Below, piece by piece: positions 53,295 to 62,714 of a stretch of DNA of 64,000 nucleotides (its first letter is position 1; each line of letters opens with the position of its first letter). The position numbers and the translations under genes are program-made. Source of the DNA: Pseudomonadota bacterium (GTDB lineage Bacteria; Pseudomonadota; Gammaproteobacteria; Burkholderiales; Casimicrobiaceae); contig JAFEDG010000142.1 of NCBI GenBank assembly GCA_018241745.1, forward strand, positions 43,273 to 107,272, written 5' to 3'. The notes under the pieces are model-generated. The model did not search any database, was not told the DNA's origin, and was given only the letters and a program-made list of their open reading frames with translations.

Positions 53295-54323
53295 ATGACC
53301 CGCCCCGCCACTCGTACCCGCGCGCCTCGCCCGCGCAGCAGCACGCCGCTCGCGGAGCCGTTGCTCGCATCGACGCCAGAGCGCCTTGCGGCGGTCGCCG
53401 CGCGTGACCGCGCCGCCGACGGCCATTTCGTGTTCGCCGTGCGCACGACCGGCATCTACTGCAAGCCGTCGTGCCCGTCGCGCAGGCCGTTGCCCGCGAA
53501 CGTCGCGCTCTACGCGACGCCGGCGGCGGCCGAGCGTGCCGGATTCCGCGCGTGCCGACGGTGCCGTCCCCGGGTGGCGGCCCTCGCCGACCCGATCGTC
53601 GACGCGGTTGCCGCCGCCTGCCGGACGCTGGACGCCGCCGCGGAGCGCGTGCCGCTCGCCTCACTCGCGCGCGCTGCCGGCTACAGCGATGCGCATTTCC
53701 ATCGCGCGTTCGTGGCCCGCACCGGGATGACGCCCGCCGCCTATGCGCGCGCGGCCCTGGCGCGCAATGCGCAGCGCGCGCAGGCCGCCGTCACGCTCCG
53801 CTATGCGACGACGCGCACGCCGCTTGGCGTGCTGGCGGTGGCCGCAAGTGCGCGCGGCATCGCGGCGATCGCACTCGGCGACGACGCTGCGGCGACGATG
53901 CGCGACCTCCGTCGCGCGTGGCCACGGGCGACGTTCACGCGCGACGAGGCCGGCCTTGCCGCAGTCCTGGCCGCGGTCGCGGCCAGCCTGGACGACCCCG
54001 CACGCGCGCTGGACTTGCCGCTCGACATACGCGGTACCGCGTTCCAGCGCCGTGTCTGGCATGCGCTGCGCGCGCTTCCGCCGGGCATGACGACGACCTA
54101 TGGCGCGCTCGCGGCAAGCTTTGCGATGCCTGGCGCCGCGCGCGCGGTCGCCAGCGCGTGTGCCGCCAACGTGCTGGCGTTCGCGATCCCGTGCCACCGC
54201 GTCGTCGCGGGCGACGGCACGCTCGCCGGCTACCGGTGGGGCGTCGGGCGCAAGCGGGCGTTGCTCGACCGCGAGCGGGCCGTCGTGGGCGCCGTGTCCG
54301 GTACCCGCGGCGGCGGCGGTTAG
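53295..54323 (+). CDS. ada: Bifunctional Ada: methylphosphotriester/O6-methylguanine-DNA methyltransferase and regulator
   Basis: A 342-residue protein with the N-terminal zinc site Cys56, Cys60, Cys87 and Cys90 ('YCKPSCPSRRP', 'FRACRRC'), whose first cysteine accepts methyl groups from phosphotriesters. An AraC-type helix-turn-helix ('VPLASLARAAGYSDAHFHRAF') and the C-terminal acceptor Cys300 in 'IPCHRVV' follow. It repairs alkylated DNA and activates the adaptive response. A GTG one codon earlier is an alternative start. Confidence 0.95.
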   Translation: MTRPATRTRAPRPRSSTPLAEPLLASTPERLAAVAARDRAADGHFVFAVRTTGIYCKPSCPSRRPLPANVALYATPAAAERAGFRACRRCRPRVAALADPIVDAVAAACRTLDAAAERVPLASLARAAGYSDAHFHRAFVARTGMTPAAYARAALARNAQRAQAAVTLRYATTRTPLGVLAVAASARGIAAIALGDDAAATMRDLRRAWPRATFTRDEAGLAAVLAAVAASLDDPARALDLPLDIRGTAFQRRVWHALRALPPGMTTTYGALAASFAMPGAARAVASACAANVLAFAIPCHRVVAGDGTLAGYRWGVGRKRALLDRERAVVGAVSGTRGGGG

Positions 54324-54401
54324 CGGCGACGGTTGGCAGCCGGGGCGCGGGCCTTCCGCGCGCGGCCCGAAAACCGCGGGCGCGCGGCTACAATGCCGCC
54401 C

Positions 54402-55403
54402 ATGACAGCGGGCCCGCAGGTTCTTGTCGCCTACACGGCTGCCGACCGGTTCGCAGCGGACACGGTCATGGAGGCACTGAGGGGCGCCGGCCTGGCGGTG
54501 CTGCCGGCAGCCGGGGATGTCACCGGCGCGCGCGCCCTGGTCCTGCTGCATTCCCGAACCGCCGCCGCCGACGCATCGCTGTTGCGCATCGTCGACGCGG
54601 CGGCCGCGAGCAAGCTGCCGATCCTCGTCGTACGCCTCGACACCGAGGGTCCGACGCCGCAGATGAAGGCCAAGCTCCGCTCGGTCCCGTGGCTCGACGC
54701 CGCCAACGGCCGGCTGCCCGAGCGATTGCAGGGAATCGTCAACCGCGTCAAGTCGAACGTCGGCGTCCCGCTCGACGACGCCGAGGCTGTCGACGATGGC
54801 GAAGGCGGCATCGACCTGTGGAGCGTGGAGCGACGTCGCGTGCCGCCGCTGTTCGTGGCCATCAGCATCGTCGTCGTCGCCGGGATCGCCGTGTTGCTCT
54901 ACCGGGCGTACGACCGCTTCGCCGCGCAGAACGCCTACGACCAGGGTGTCGCGGCGCTGGCCGATGGCAACCTCGACGGTGCGGCGCACGCGCTCGACGA
55001 TGCGGTCAAGCGCAGGCCGACCTGGGCGCTCGCGTGGCGCCAGCGCGCGTTTGCCACGACGGACCCCGCCGCGCAGGTGACGTATTTCACGCGTGCGCTC
55101 GCGCTGGACCCCGCGGATGCCGACGCGCTGGCCGGCCGCGCCCGCGCGTACCTGCGTGCCGGCGACGCTGCCAGTGCGCGCGTCGATTACACCGCCGCGC
55201 TCGCGCGCGTGCCCGACAGCGCCGAGTGGTACGGCGAGCGCGGGCTCGCGTCGCTCGCGCTCGGCGACGATGCCGCCGCCGCGAATGACTTCGCCCGCTG
55301 CCAGGCGTTGTCGCCGCGCTGCCGCGAGTCGCTCGCGCCGCGGATCGCCGCGCTCGAGGCGGCGCAGAAGCGGACGCCTCGCGACTGGTTCGCGATCCCG
55401 TGA
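54402..55403 (+). CDS. TIR-like domain / transmembrane / TPR protein, function unknown
   Basis: A 333-residue protein in three parts. Residues 5-110 look like a TIR-type flavodoxin fold ('VLVAYTAADRFAADTVMEALRGAGL', 'ALVLLHSRTAAADASLLRIVDAA', 'LPILVVRLD'), but the glutamate of NAD-cleaving TIR domains is not evident; Asp65 stands in that area. A membrane helix follows at about 148-168, then TPR-type helices (about 176-300). The stop overlaps the GTG of the patatin gene (55400-55403), so the two are translationally coupled. An ATG at 54393 is an alternative start. Confidence 0.65.
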   Translation: MTAGPQVLVAYTAADRFAADTVMEALRGAGLAVLPAAGDVTGARALVLLHSRTAAADASLLRIVDAAAASKLPILVVRLDTEGPTPQMKAKLRSVPWLDAANGRLPERLQGIVNRVKSNVGVPLDDAEAVDDGEGGIDLWSVERRRVPPLFVAISIVVVAGIAVLLYRAYDRFAAQNAYDQGVAALADGNLDGAAHALDDAVKRRPTWALAWRQRAFATTDPAAQVTYFTRALALDPADADALAGRARAYLRAGDAASARVDYTAALARVPDSAEWYGERGLASLALGDDAAAANDFARCQALSPRCRESLAPRIAALEAAQKRTPRDWFAIP

Positions 55404-56893
55404 GCGCGGCGCGTTCGCGGCGCGGCGGCGCGCTCGCGGCGCGTGCCGCGGGATGCGCGCTGCTCGTGGCACTGATCGTCGTCGCCGGCGGCTGCGCGAC
55501 GGCGACGCGTCCGGTCAACCCGCCACTTGCGAAGGCGGAGTCGCGCGCGGGTTACCGGTTGTCCAACCGGCCCGTGCGCGGCGAGGCGCAGGACACGCTC
55601 GTGATCCTGGCGTTCTCCGGCGGCGGCACGCGCGCCGCCGCGTTCTCCTACGGCGTGCTCGAGGCGCTGCGCGATACGCCGCTCGTGATCCACGGCAAGC
55701 CGACGCGGATGCTCGACCAGGTCGACATCGTCACCGGCGTGTCGGGCGGCAGCTTTACCGCGCTCGCGTACGGCCTGTACGGCGACCGGCTGTTCGACGA
55801 TTACGCGCAGCGTTTCCTCAAGCGCGACGTGCAGGGCGAACTCGTGTCGCGCTTCCTCACGCCGTCCAACTGGAGCGCGCTGTATTCGTCGAGCTGGGGA
55901 CGCTCGGAGATGGCGGCGGGGCTGTACGACGACGTGCTGTTCGAGCACGCGACGTTCGCGGACCTCGCGCGGAAGCCGGGGCCGATGATCATCGTGACGG
56001 CGACCGACATCTCGACCGGCGCGCGCCTCGCTTTCGTCCAGGGCGAGTTCGACATCATCTGCTCGGACCTGTCGGCGGTCCCGCTGTCGCGCGCCGCGGC
56101 CGCTTCGTCAGCCGTGCCGCTCGTGCTGTCGCCGGTCACGCTGAACAACTACGGCGGCACGTGCGACTACCGGTATCCGTCCTGGATGCGCTCGCTGACC
56201 GACCCGGTCACGCCGTCGCGGCCGGCAGGGCGCGCGCTGGCGCGCTACAAGGAGCTGCAGTCGTTCCAGGACGGCGTGCACCGTCCCTACCTGCACCTCG
56301 TGGACGGCGGCCTCTCCGACAACCTCGGCATGCGCTCCGTGCTCGAGGGCCTCGAGGAGCTCGAGGCGAGCCCGGACTACCGGCGCAAGAGCGGTGTCGA
56401 AAAGCTGAAGCGCATCGTCGTGTTCGTCGTGAATTCGGTGTCGCAGCCGCAGACGGACTGGGACGAGAAGGAGCGCCCGCCCAACGACGTGCAGATCCTC
56501 CTCAAGGCGACGGGCGTACCGATCGACCGCTACTCGTACGAGGCGGTCGAGCTGCTGAAGGACATCATCTACCGCTGGCAGGTCGTCAGCCGCCTGCGCG
56601 CAGCGGGCGCGCTGAAGGCGGACGGCACGCTCGCGCAAGCGCTGGACGTCCCGGACCTCGACCTGTTCGCGATCGACGTCAGCTTCCAGGCGCTCGCCGA
56701 TCCGGGTGAGCAGCGCTACCTCAACGACCTGCCGACGTCCTTCGTGCTCACGCCGGAACAGGTCGATCGGCTGCGGGCGGCGGCGGGCACGATCGTGCGC
56801 GCGTCGCCCGAGTTCCAGCGGCTGCTGCGGGACCTCGCCGCCGAACGTGATTCGTCGGCGGCGGTACCGGCCGCGCAGAAGCCCGCGCGCTGA
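55400..56893 (+). CDS. Patatin-like phospholipase lipoprotein
   Basis: A 497-residue protein with a lipoprotein signal (lipobox VAGGC, Cys32). The patatin catalytic set is complete: oxyanion loop 'FSGGGTRAAAF' (74-78), nucleophile Ser115 in GVSGGS and the DGG aspartate in 'HLVDGGLSDN' (near 303). It should hydrolyse lipids at the periplasmic face of the envelope. The GTG start sits inside the stop of the TIR-like gene. The protein continues about 190 residues beyond the catalytic Asp, with a section 'LLKDIIYRWQ' of unknown role. Confidence 0.9.
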   Translation: MSAARSRRGGALAARAAGCALLVALIVVAGGCATATRPVNPPLAKAESRAGYRLSNRPVRGEAQDTLVILAFSGGGTRAAAFSYGVLEALRDTPLVIHGKPTRMLDQVDIVTGVSGGSFTALAYGLYGDRLFDDYAQRFLKRDVQGELVSRFLTPSNWSALYSSSWGRSEMAAGLYDDVLFEHATFADLARKPGPMIIVTATDISTGARLAFVQGEFDIICSDLSAVPLSRAAAASSAVPLVLSPVTLNNYGGTCDYRYPSWMRSLTDPVTPSRPAGRALARYKELQSFQDGVHRPYLHLVDGGLSDNLGMRSVLEGLEELEASPDYRRKSGVEKLKRIVVFVVNSVSQPQTDWDEKERPPNDVQILLKATGVPIDRYSYEAVELLKDIIYRWQVVSRLRAAGALKADGTLAQALDVPDLDLFAIDVSFQALADPGEQRYLNDLPTSFVLTPEQVDRLRAAAGTIVRASPEFQRLLRDLAAERDSSAAVPAAQKPAR

Positions 56894-56913
56894 CGGCGCG
56901 CGCGTTCACGCTG

Positions 56914-58005
56914 TCACTTGCCTGCGGGCACCTTGCCCTGCACGCCTTCGACGTAGTAGTTCATCTTGTTGAGCTCGTCGTCGGTGAGCGTCTTGCCCGC
57001 GGGCAGCCGCTCCTTGCCTTCGTTGTCCTTGATCGGGCCAGCGAACGCCGCGAGCTTGCCGGCGACCATGTCGGCCTTCGCCTTGTTGACGGCGTCCTGC
57101 ACGTCCTTCGGCACGACCGGGTTGAACGGCGCGAGGCTCACGAAGCCGTCCTTGATGCCGCCCCACACGTTGTCGGGCTTCCACGTGCCGGCGAGCTGCG
57201 CTTCCGCGCGCTTCGTGTAGTAGTCGCCCCAGTGGTGCGTGACGGCAGTCAGCTGCGCGTGCGGGCCGTACTTGGCCATGTCGCTGTGGTACGCGATCGC
57301 GTACACCTTCTTCGCTTCCGCGGCCTGCACGACGGCCGTGGAGTCCGTGTGGTGCGTCAGCACGTCCGCGCCCTGCGAGATCAGCGTGTCGGCCGCCTGG
57401 CGCTCCTTGCCCGGGTCGTACCACGAGCTCGTCCACACCACCTTGACCTCGGCCTTGGGATTGACGGCGCGCATGCCGCGCGCGAACGCGTTGATGCCCA
57501 TCACGACCTCCGGGATCGGGAACGCGGCCACGTAGCCGGCGACGTTGGTCTTGGTCATCCGGCCGGCGACCATGCCCGCGAGGTAGCGGCCTTCGTAATA
57601 ACGCGCGTTGTAGATGCCGACGTTCGGCGCCGTCTTGTAGCCGGTGGCGTGCTCGAAGTGCACGTTCGGGAATTGCGCGGCGACCTTCAGCGTCGGGTTC
57701 ATGTAGCCGAACGACGTCGTGAAGATCAGCTGGTTGCCGGCCTGCGCGAGCTCGCGGATCACGCGCTCCGCGTCCGGGCCCTCGGGCACGTTCTCGACGT
57801 ACTGCGTGACGACCTTGCCGGCGAGCGCCTTCTCCATCTCGCGGCGGCCCATGTCGTGCTGCGCCGTCCATCCTGCGTCGCCGAGCGGGCTCACGTACAC
57901 GAAGCCGATCTTGAGCGGCGCCTTGGCGGGCGCCTGGGCGAGCGAAGGCAGGGCGAGCAGGGCAGCGGCCGCGACGGCGGCTGCGGGCAGGATTCGGCGG
58001 ATCAT
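56914..58005 (-). CDS. BMP-family (PnrA-like) substrate-binding protein
   Basis: A 363-residue periplasmic protein with signal peptide ('LPAAAVAAAALLALPSLAQA') and the BMP/Med fold ('IGFVYVSPLGDAGWTAQHDMGRREME', 'GYMNPTLKVAAQFPNVHFEHATGYK', 'HHTDSTAVVQAAE'; read in parts). Family members bind purine nucleosides, though plant-associated relatives bind other sugars or nucleosides. It is last in the leftward ABC operon, 141 bases after the second permease; this gap has no gene and may contain its own promoter. Confidence 0.93.
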   Translation of the reverse strand: MIRRILPAAAVAAAALLALPSLAQAPAKAPLKIGFVYVSPLGDAGWTAQHDMGRREMEKALAGKVVTQYVENVPEGPDAERVIRELAQAGNQLIFTTSFGYMNPTLKVAAQFPNVHFEHATGYKTAPNVGIYNARYYEGRYLAGMVAGRMTKTNVAGYVAAFPIPEVVMGINAFARGMRAVNPKAEVKVVWTSSWYDPGKERQAADTLISQGADVLTHHTDSTAVVQAAEAKKVYAIAYHSDMAKYGPHAQLTAVTHHWGDYYTKRAEAQLAGTWKPDNVWGGIKDGFVSLAPFNPVVPKDVQDAVNKAKADMVAGKLAAFAGPIKDNEGKERLPAGKTLTDDELNKMNYYVEGVQGKVPAGK

Positions 58006-58146
58006 CGGTGTCTCCGGAAGCGAGGCGGTGAACGGCGGCGGGCGGAAGCGTCGGCGCGCGGTGCGCGACGCGAGCGCATTCTACGCCGGCGCGGCCGCGC
58101 CGCGGGCACGCGCGCCAATGCGGTGCGCGGCCGGGAAGGACACCGG

Positions 58147-59067
58147 CTAGCGGTCGGGCCGGAACGGCCGCCCGAGCGACGCCGGCGCGTTGCGCAGGAT
58201 CAGCATCGGGTTGCGGCTGATGATCGCGAGCACGACGATGGTCGCGACGTACGGCAGCATCGCGAGCAGCTGCGGCTCGACGTCGACGCCAGCCGCCTGC
58301 GCCTGGAACTGCGCCAGCGTGACACCGCCGAACAGCACGGCGCCGGCCAGCACGCGCCATGGCTTCCACGTCGCGAACACGACGAGCGCCAGCGCGATCC
58401 AGCCGCGGCCCGCCGTCATGTTCTCGCTCCACATCGGCGTATACGCGAGCGACAGGTACGCGCCCGCAACGCCGGCGCACGCGCCGCCGAACAGCACGCA
58501 GCCGTAGCGGATCGCGAGCACGTTGTAGCCGATCGCGTCCGCCGACTCGGGCGACTCCCCGACCGCGCGCACGACGAGGCCGGCGTGCGTCCGGTGAAGC
58601 ATCCACTGGATCGCGACGAGCAGCACGAGCGCCACGTAGACGAGCGGGTTCTGCCCGAACAGCAGCGGACCGACGACGGGCAACGTCGTCAGCCCGGGGA
58701 TCGCGAGCGGGCGGATGCCGTCGACGACGGCGGACACGTAGTCGAGCCCGGCGAACGCGGACAGGCCGACGCCGAACAGCGACAGCGCGAGGCCGCTCGC
58801 CACCTGGTTGGCGGTCAGCGTCAGCACGAGCACGCCGAAGATCGCGGCGAGTCCCGCGCCGGCCACGGCGCCGGCGGCAACCCCGAGCCACGGCGAGCCC
58901 GTCTTCACGCACGCGATGAAGGCACACACCGCGCCCGTCAGCATCATTCCTTCGACGCCCAGGTTCAGCACGCCCGAGCGCTCGGTCACCAGCTCGCCGA
59001 GCGCGGCGAGCAAGAGCGGCGTGGCCGCCGCCAGCGTCAGCACGACCAGCTGGACTGCCGTGTCCAT
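58147..59067 (-). CDS. ABC transporter permease 2 (nucleoside/ribose type)
   Basis: A 306-residue permease of the BPD_transp_2 (RbsC/YufQ) family with eight to nine hydrophobic segments and 'GVLNLGVEGMMLTGAV' and 'LVVRAVGESPESADAIGYNV' motifs. Its ATG overlaps the stop of permease 1 as TGATG. Together with permease 1 it forms the channel for the BMP system. Confidence 0.93.
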   Translation of the reverse strand: MDTAVQLVVLTLAAATPLLLAALGELVTERSGVLNLGVEGMMLTGAVCAFIACVKTGSPWLGVAAGAVAGAGLAAIFGVLVLTLTANQVASGLALSLFGVGLSAFAGLDYVSAVVDGIRPLAIPGLTTLPVVGPLLFGQNPLVYVALVLLVAIQWMLHRTHAGLVVRAVGESPESADAIGYNVLAIRYGCVLFGGACAGVAGAYLSLAYTPMWSENMTAGRGWIALALVVFATWKPWRVLAGAVLFGGVTLAQFQAQAAGVDVEPQLLAMLPYVATIVVLAIISRNPMLILRNAPASLGRPFRPDR

Positions 59068-60143
59068 CACGCGGCGCCCGCGGGGACGGCGCGCACGCGG
59101 ACGAGCCGGTAGTGGATGAACACGTCGGCGGCGAGCAGGAAAAAGAGCAGCGTGCCCTGGAACAGGCCGCTGACGGCCGACGGCAGCGCAAGCGTCAGCT
59201 GCGCCGCTTCGCCGCCCAGGTACAGCAGCGACATCAGCAGGCTGGCGAACACGATGCCGAGCGGGTTGAGGCGCCCGACGAACGCGACGATGATCGCCGT
59301 GAAGCCGTAGCCGGGCGACACGGACGGCATCAGCTGGCCGATCGGCCCCGCGATCTCGCCGACGCCGGCCAGGCCCGCGCACGCGCCGCCGATCAGCATG
59401 CCGCGCCACACCGTCTGGCTCTCCGGGATGCCTGCGTAATTCGCGGCCGCCGGGGCGAGGCCGGCGACACGCATCTCGAAGCCGGCATGGCGGCGCTGCA
59501 TGAACACCCACGCGGCCGCGACGACGGCGAGCGTCAGCAGCACGGCCGCGTTGACGCGCGTGTCGGGCACGATCACCGGCAGCAGCGCTGCCGCGCCGAA
59601 CAGCTTCGATTGCGGGAAGTTGAAGCCTTCGGGATCGCGCCATGCGCCGTGCACGAGCAGCTGCAGCCACAGTGACGCGATGTACACGAGCATCAGCGAC
59701 GTCAGGATCTCGCTCGCGCGGAACCGCGTGCGCAGCAGCGCGGGGATCGCGGCCCACGCCATGCCGCCCGCAGCGCCGGCGACGAACATCGCGGGGAGCA
59801 GCAGCGGGGACGTCGTGCCGTCGAACGCAAGTGCGAGGCCGCCCGCGGCGATCGCACCCACGGTGAGCTGGCCCTCCGCGCCGATATTCCACACGTTGGC
59901 GCGATAGCCGGCCGCGAGGCCCACGGCGATCAGCGCGAGGGGGCTCGCCTTCAGCACCCACTCGCCGACGCCGTAGCGCGTCGCCAGCGGTTGCACGAAG
60001 AACGCGGCCAGCGCGCGCAGCGGCGCGTGGCCCAGCGCCGCGAACAGCACGACGCCGGCCACGACGGTTGCGAGCGTCGCGATCAGCGGCGACAGCAAGG
60101 TCGCAAGCCGCGAAGGCGCCGGCCGCGCCTCGAAGCGCAGCAT
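59067..60143 (-). CDS. ABC transporter permease 1 (nucleoside/ribose type)
   Basis: A 358-residue permease with 'ANVWNIGAEGQLTVGAIAAGG' and 'ASEILTSLMLVYIASLW', the hallmark of the BMP-associated permease pair, and a long second half with 'PGYGFTAIIVAFVGRLNPLGI'. It is joined to the ATPase stop by a TGATG overlap. Confidence 0.93.
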   Translation of the reverse strand: MLRFEARPAPSRLATLLSPLIATLATVVAGVVLFAALGHAPLRALAAFFVQPLATRYGVGEWVLKASPLALIAVGLAAGYRANVWNIGAEGQLTVGAIAAGGLALAFDGTTSPLLLPAMFVAGAAGGMAWAAIPALLRTRFRASEILTSLMLVYIASLWLQLLVHGAWRDPEGFNFPQSKLFGAAALLPVIVPDTRVNAAVLLTLAVVAAAWVFMQRRHAGFEMRVAGLAPAAANYAGIPESQTVWRGMLIGGACAGLAGVGEIAGPIGQLMPSVSPGYGFTAIIVAFVGRLNPLGIVFASLLMSLLYLGGEAAQLTLALPSAVSGLFQGTLLFFLLAADVFIHYRLVRVRAVPAGAA

Positions 60144-61687
60144 CACGCGGCCTCGCGCGCGTCGGTGCGCGGGCCGGCCATCAGCAGGCCGACGGCTTCC
60201 GCGCTCGTCTCGCGCGCCGGCATCGGCGGCGACAGCCGGCCGCCCGCCATCACGGCGATGCAGTCGCTGATCTCGAACAGCTCGTCGAGCTCGTCCGACG
60301 TCACGAGCACCGCGACGCCGCGGTCGCGCAGGTCCACGAGCGCCTGCCGGATCTGCGCTGCTGCCCCGACGTCGACACCCCACGTCGGGTGCGCGGCGAC
60401 GAACACGCGCGGCGCCTGCTGCATCTCGCGGCCGACGATGAACTTCTGCAGGTTGCCGCCGGACAGCGACTCGGCGACTGCGTCCGGGCCCGCCGCGCGC
60501 ACGCCGAACGCCGCGATCACGCGTTGCGCGAACGCGCGCATCGCCGGGCGCCGGATGAACCCGCGCGCGACGAGGCCCTGGCGGTGCGCGGTCAGCAGCG
60601 CGTTCTCGGCCAGCGACATCACCGGGATTGCCGCGCGACCGATCCGCTCCTCCGGCACGTACGCCATGCCGAGTGCGCGCCGCGCGTCCGCATCGAGCCG
60701 GCCTACCGGCGTCGTGTCGATGCGCACGGCATCCGCGCGCGGCACCGTGCGTTCGCCGGTGATCGCCGCCACGAGCTCGCGCTGCCCGTTGCCGGAGATG
60801 CCCGCGATGCCGACGATCTCGCCAGCGCGGACTGCCAGCGAGACGCTGTCGAGCGCGACGCCGAACGGATCCTGTGCGGCCAGCGTCAGGCGGTCGACGG
60901 CCAGCACCGTCGCGCCGGGGGTGGCGGCCGCGTGGCGCGGATGCGGCAGGTCGCGGCCGATCATCATCCGCGCGAGGCTCGCCACCGTCTCGCGGCGGGG
61001 GTCGCATTCGCCGGTGACACGGCCGGCGCGCAGCACGGTCGCCCGCTCGCACAGCGCGCGGATCTCGTCGAGCTTGTGGCTGATGTACAGGATGCTGACG
61101 CCTTCGGCGGCGAGCGTGCGCAGCGTCGCAAACAGCTGCGCGACCGCCGGCGGCGCGAGCACCGACGTCGGCTCGTCCATGATCAGGAGCCGGGGGTCCT
61201 GCAGCAGGCAGCGGACGATCTCGACGCGCTGGCGCTCGCCGACCGTCATCGTGTGGACATAGCGCGCCGGATCGAGCGGCAGCCCGTACTGGCGCGACAC
61301 GTCGCGGATGCGCCGGCCCAGCGCGCGGCGCGATACGCCGGCGCGCAGCGCGAGCGCGATATTGTCGGCGACGGTCAGCGTCTCGAACAGCGAGAAGTGC
61401 TGGAACACCATCCCGATGCCGAGTGCGCGCGCGGCGGCTGGCCCGGCGATCGTGACCGGCACGCCGTCGACGGCAATGCGGCCGGCATCCGGACGCACCA
61501 TGCCGTAGATGATCTTCATCAGCGTCGACTTGCCGGCGCCATTCTCGCCGAGCACGGCGTGGATCTCGCCCGGCGCGACGCTGAGATCGATGCCGTCGTT
61601 GGCGACGACGGCGGGGTAGTGCTTCGTGATGCCCGTCAGCACCAGCCGCGGCGCGGCCGGGTCGGCGCCGGCGGCCGCGCGCTTCAC
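60143..61687 (-). CDS. ABC transporter double ATP-binding protein (YufO/RbsA type)
   Basis: A 514-residue tandem ATPase. The first half has Walker A GENGAGKST, 'GMVFQHFSLFETLTV', signature 'MTVGERQRVEIVRCL' and 'MDEPTSVLAP'. The second half has the usual degenerate loop GISGNGQREL and signature 'LSGGNLQKFIVGREM'. It starts at GTG overlapping the stop of the family-3 binding protein (GTGA, 61684-61687). Confidence 0.94.
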   Translation of the reverse strand: MKRAAAGADPAAPRLVLTGITKHYPAVVANDGIDLSVAPGEIHAVLGENGAGKSTLMKIIYGMVRPDAGRIAVDGVPVTIAGPAAARALGIGMVFQHFSLFETLTVADNIALALRAGVSRRALGRRIRDVSRQYGLPLDPARYVHTMTVGERQRVEIVRCLLQDPRLLIMDEPTSVLAPPAVAQLFATLRTLAAEGVSILYISHKLDEIRALCERATVLRAGRVTGECDPRRETVASLARMMIGRDLPHPRHAAATPGATVLAVDRLTLAAQDPFGVALDSVSLAVRAGEIVGIAGISGNGQRELVAAITGERTVPRADAVRIDTTPVGRLDADARRALGMAYVPEERIGRAAIPVMSLAENALLTAHRQGLVARGFIRRPAMRAFAQRVIAAFGVRAAGPDAVAESLSGGNLQKFIVGREMQQAPRVFVAAHPTWGVDVGAAAQIRQALVDLRDRGVAVLVTSDELDELFEISDCIAVMAGGRLSPPMPARETSAEAVGLLMAGPRTDAREAA

Positions 61688-62565
61688 TCGGGGATGGCGT
61701 ACAGCACGTACATCGACGCGAGCAGCGCCGTTGGCTGCCCCAGCCTGCCGAGCCAGCGGCTGAACACGAAGTCGATGTCACCGCTGCGATAGACCTGCGA
61801 CAGCGCGCGGTTGACCGCGAGGCGGTATGCGGAGTCGTTGCGCGGGATCGCGAACGCGTAAGGCTCGATCTCCAGGTCGTCCTGCATGAGGCCGAGCGCC
61901 GCCGGGTCCGTCGCCTGCGCCGCAAGGCCCACGAGCTTGACCTTGTCGCCGACGAACGCGTCGACGCCACCCGATTCGAGGAGCGCGATGCCCTCGGGGC
62001 CGGTGCGCACCGGGACGACGACCGCGTTGATCAGCCGTTCCTTCAGCATCGCGTTCAGGGCCGCCTCGTTGGTCGTGCCCTGCAACACGGCGATGCGCCG
62101 GCCCGCGAGGTCGCCAAAGCGCACGAACTTGCGCGCAGTCTTCACGAGCGCGCCGCTCGAGTCGATGAACACGAGGCTCGAGAAGTCGACGCGCCGCATC
62201 CGCGTCTGCGTCGCCGACGTGTTGGCGCAGTCGATGTCGGCGCGGCCCGCCGCGACCATCGCGATGCGGTCCTCGGTACTGCCGATCAGCCAGTTGACGC
62301 GCAGCGACGGCTCGCCGACCTCGCGGCCGATCTCACCGATCACGCGGTTGCACAGGTCGATCGAATAGCCTTGCGGCTGGTTGTTGTTGTCGAGCGACGA
62401 GAATGGCAGCGAGTCGCCGGCGAACGCGACGTTGATCGTGCCGGCTGCCTTGATCCGGGCGAGCGTGCCGGTGAGGGCGGTCTGCGCGGCGGCGGTGCCC
62501 GCGACAGCGAGCGCAAAGGTGGCGAGCAGGGCGCCCAGGGTGCGTGCGCCGGACGGGATTCGCAT
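61684..62565 (-). CDS. Family-3 extracellular solute-binding protein heading the BMP-type ABC operon
   Basis: A 293-residue periplasmic protein with a signal peptide ('LGALLATFALAVAGTAAAQ') and the SBP_bac_3 fold ('TINVAFAGDSLPFSSLDNNNQPQGYSIDLCNRV', 'DIDCANTSATQTRMRRVDFS', 'YRSGDIDFVFSRWLG'; read in parts). This fold normally serves polar amino-acid importers. Here its stop overlaps the start of a ribose/nucleoside-type ATPase. It is a paralogue of the divergent protein at 62715-63617. Confidence 0.92.
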   Translation of the reverse strand: MRIPSGARTLGALLATFALAVAGTAAAQTALTGTLARIKAAGTINVAFAGDSLPFSSLDNNNQPQGYSIDLCNRVIGEIGREVGEPSLRVNWLIGSTEDRIAMVAAGRADIDCANTSATQTRMRRVDFSSLVFIDSSGALVKTARKFVRFGDLAGRRIAVLQGTTNEAALNAMLKERLINAVVVPVRTGPEGIALLESGGVDAFVGDKVKLVGLAAQATDPAALGLMQDDLEIEPYAFAIPRNDSAYRLAVNRALSQVYRSGDIDFVFSRWLGRLGQPTALLASMYVLYAIPE

Positions 62566-62714
62566 CGGAAGTCTCCGCTGTTGCATGCGTCGGACGGTCG
62601 ACGCGACGTGCGGCGATGTTACCCCAGCAGGGACCGTCGGCGCGAGGGACCGCATGCTACACTCGATTGCACCGCGCACGCGCATGGCCGTGTCGTGCTC
62701 CCCGCGGATTCCGC

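Noticed and set aside
54402..56893. Calling the TIR-like/patatin pair a phage-defence system (for example CBASS or Thoeris type)
   Set aside because: No cyclase, no NADase glutamate and no other defence gene is visible nearby, and the patatin carries a lipoprotein export signal, so only an unusual operon is claimed.
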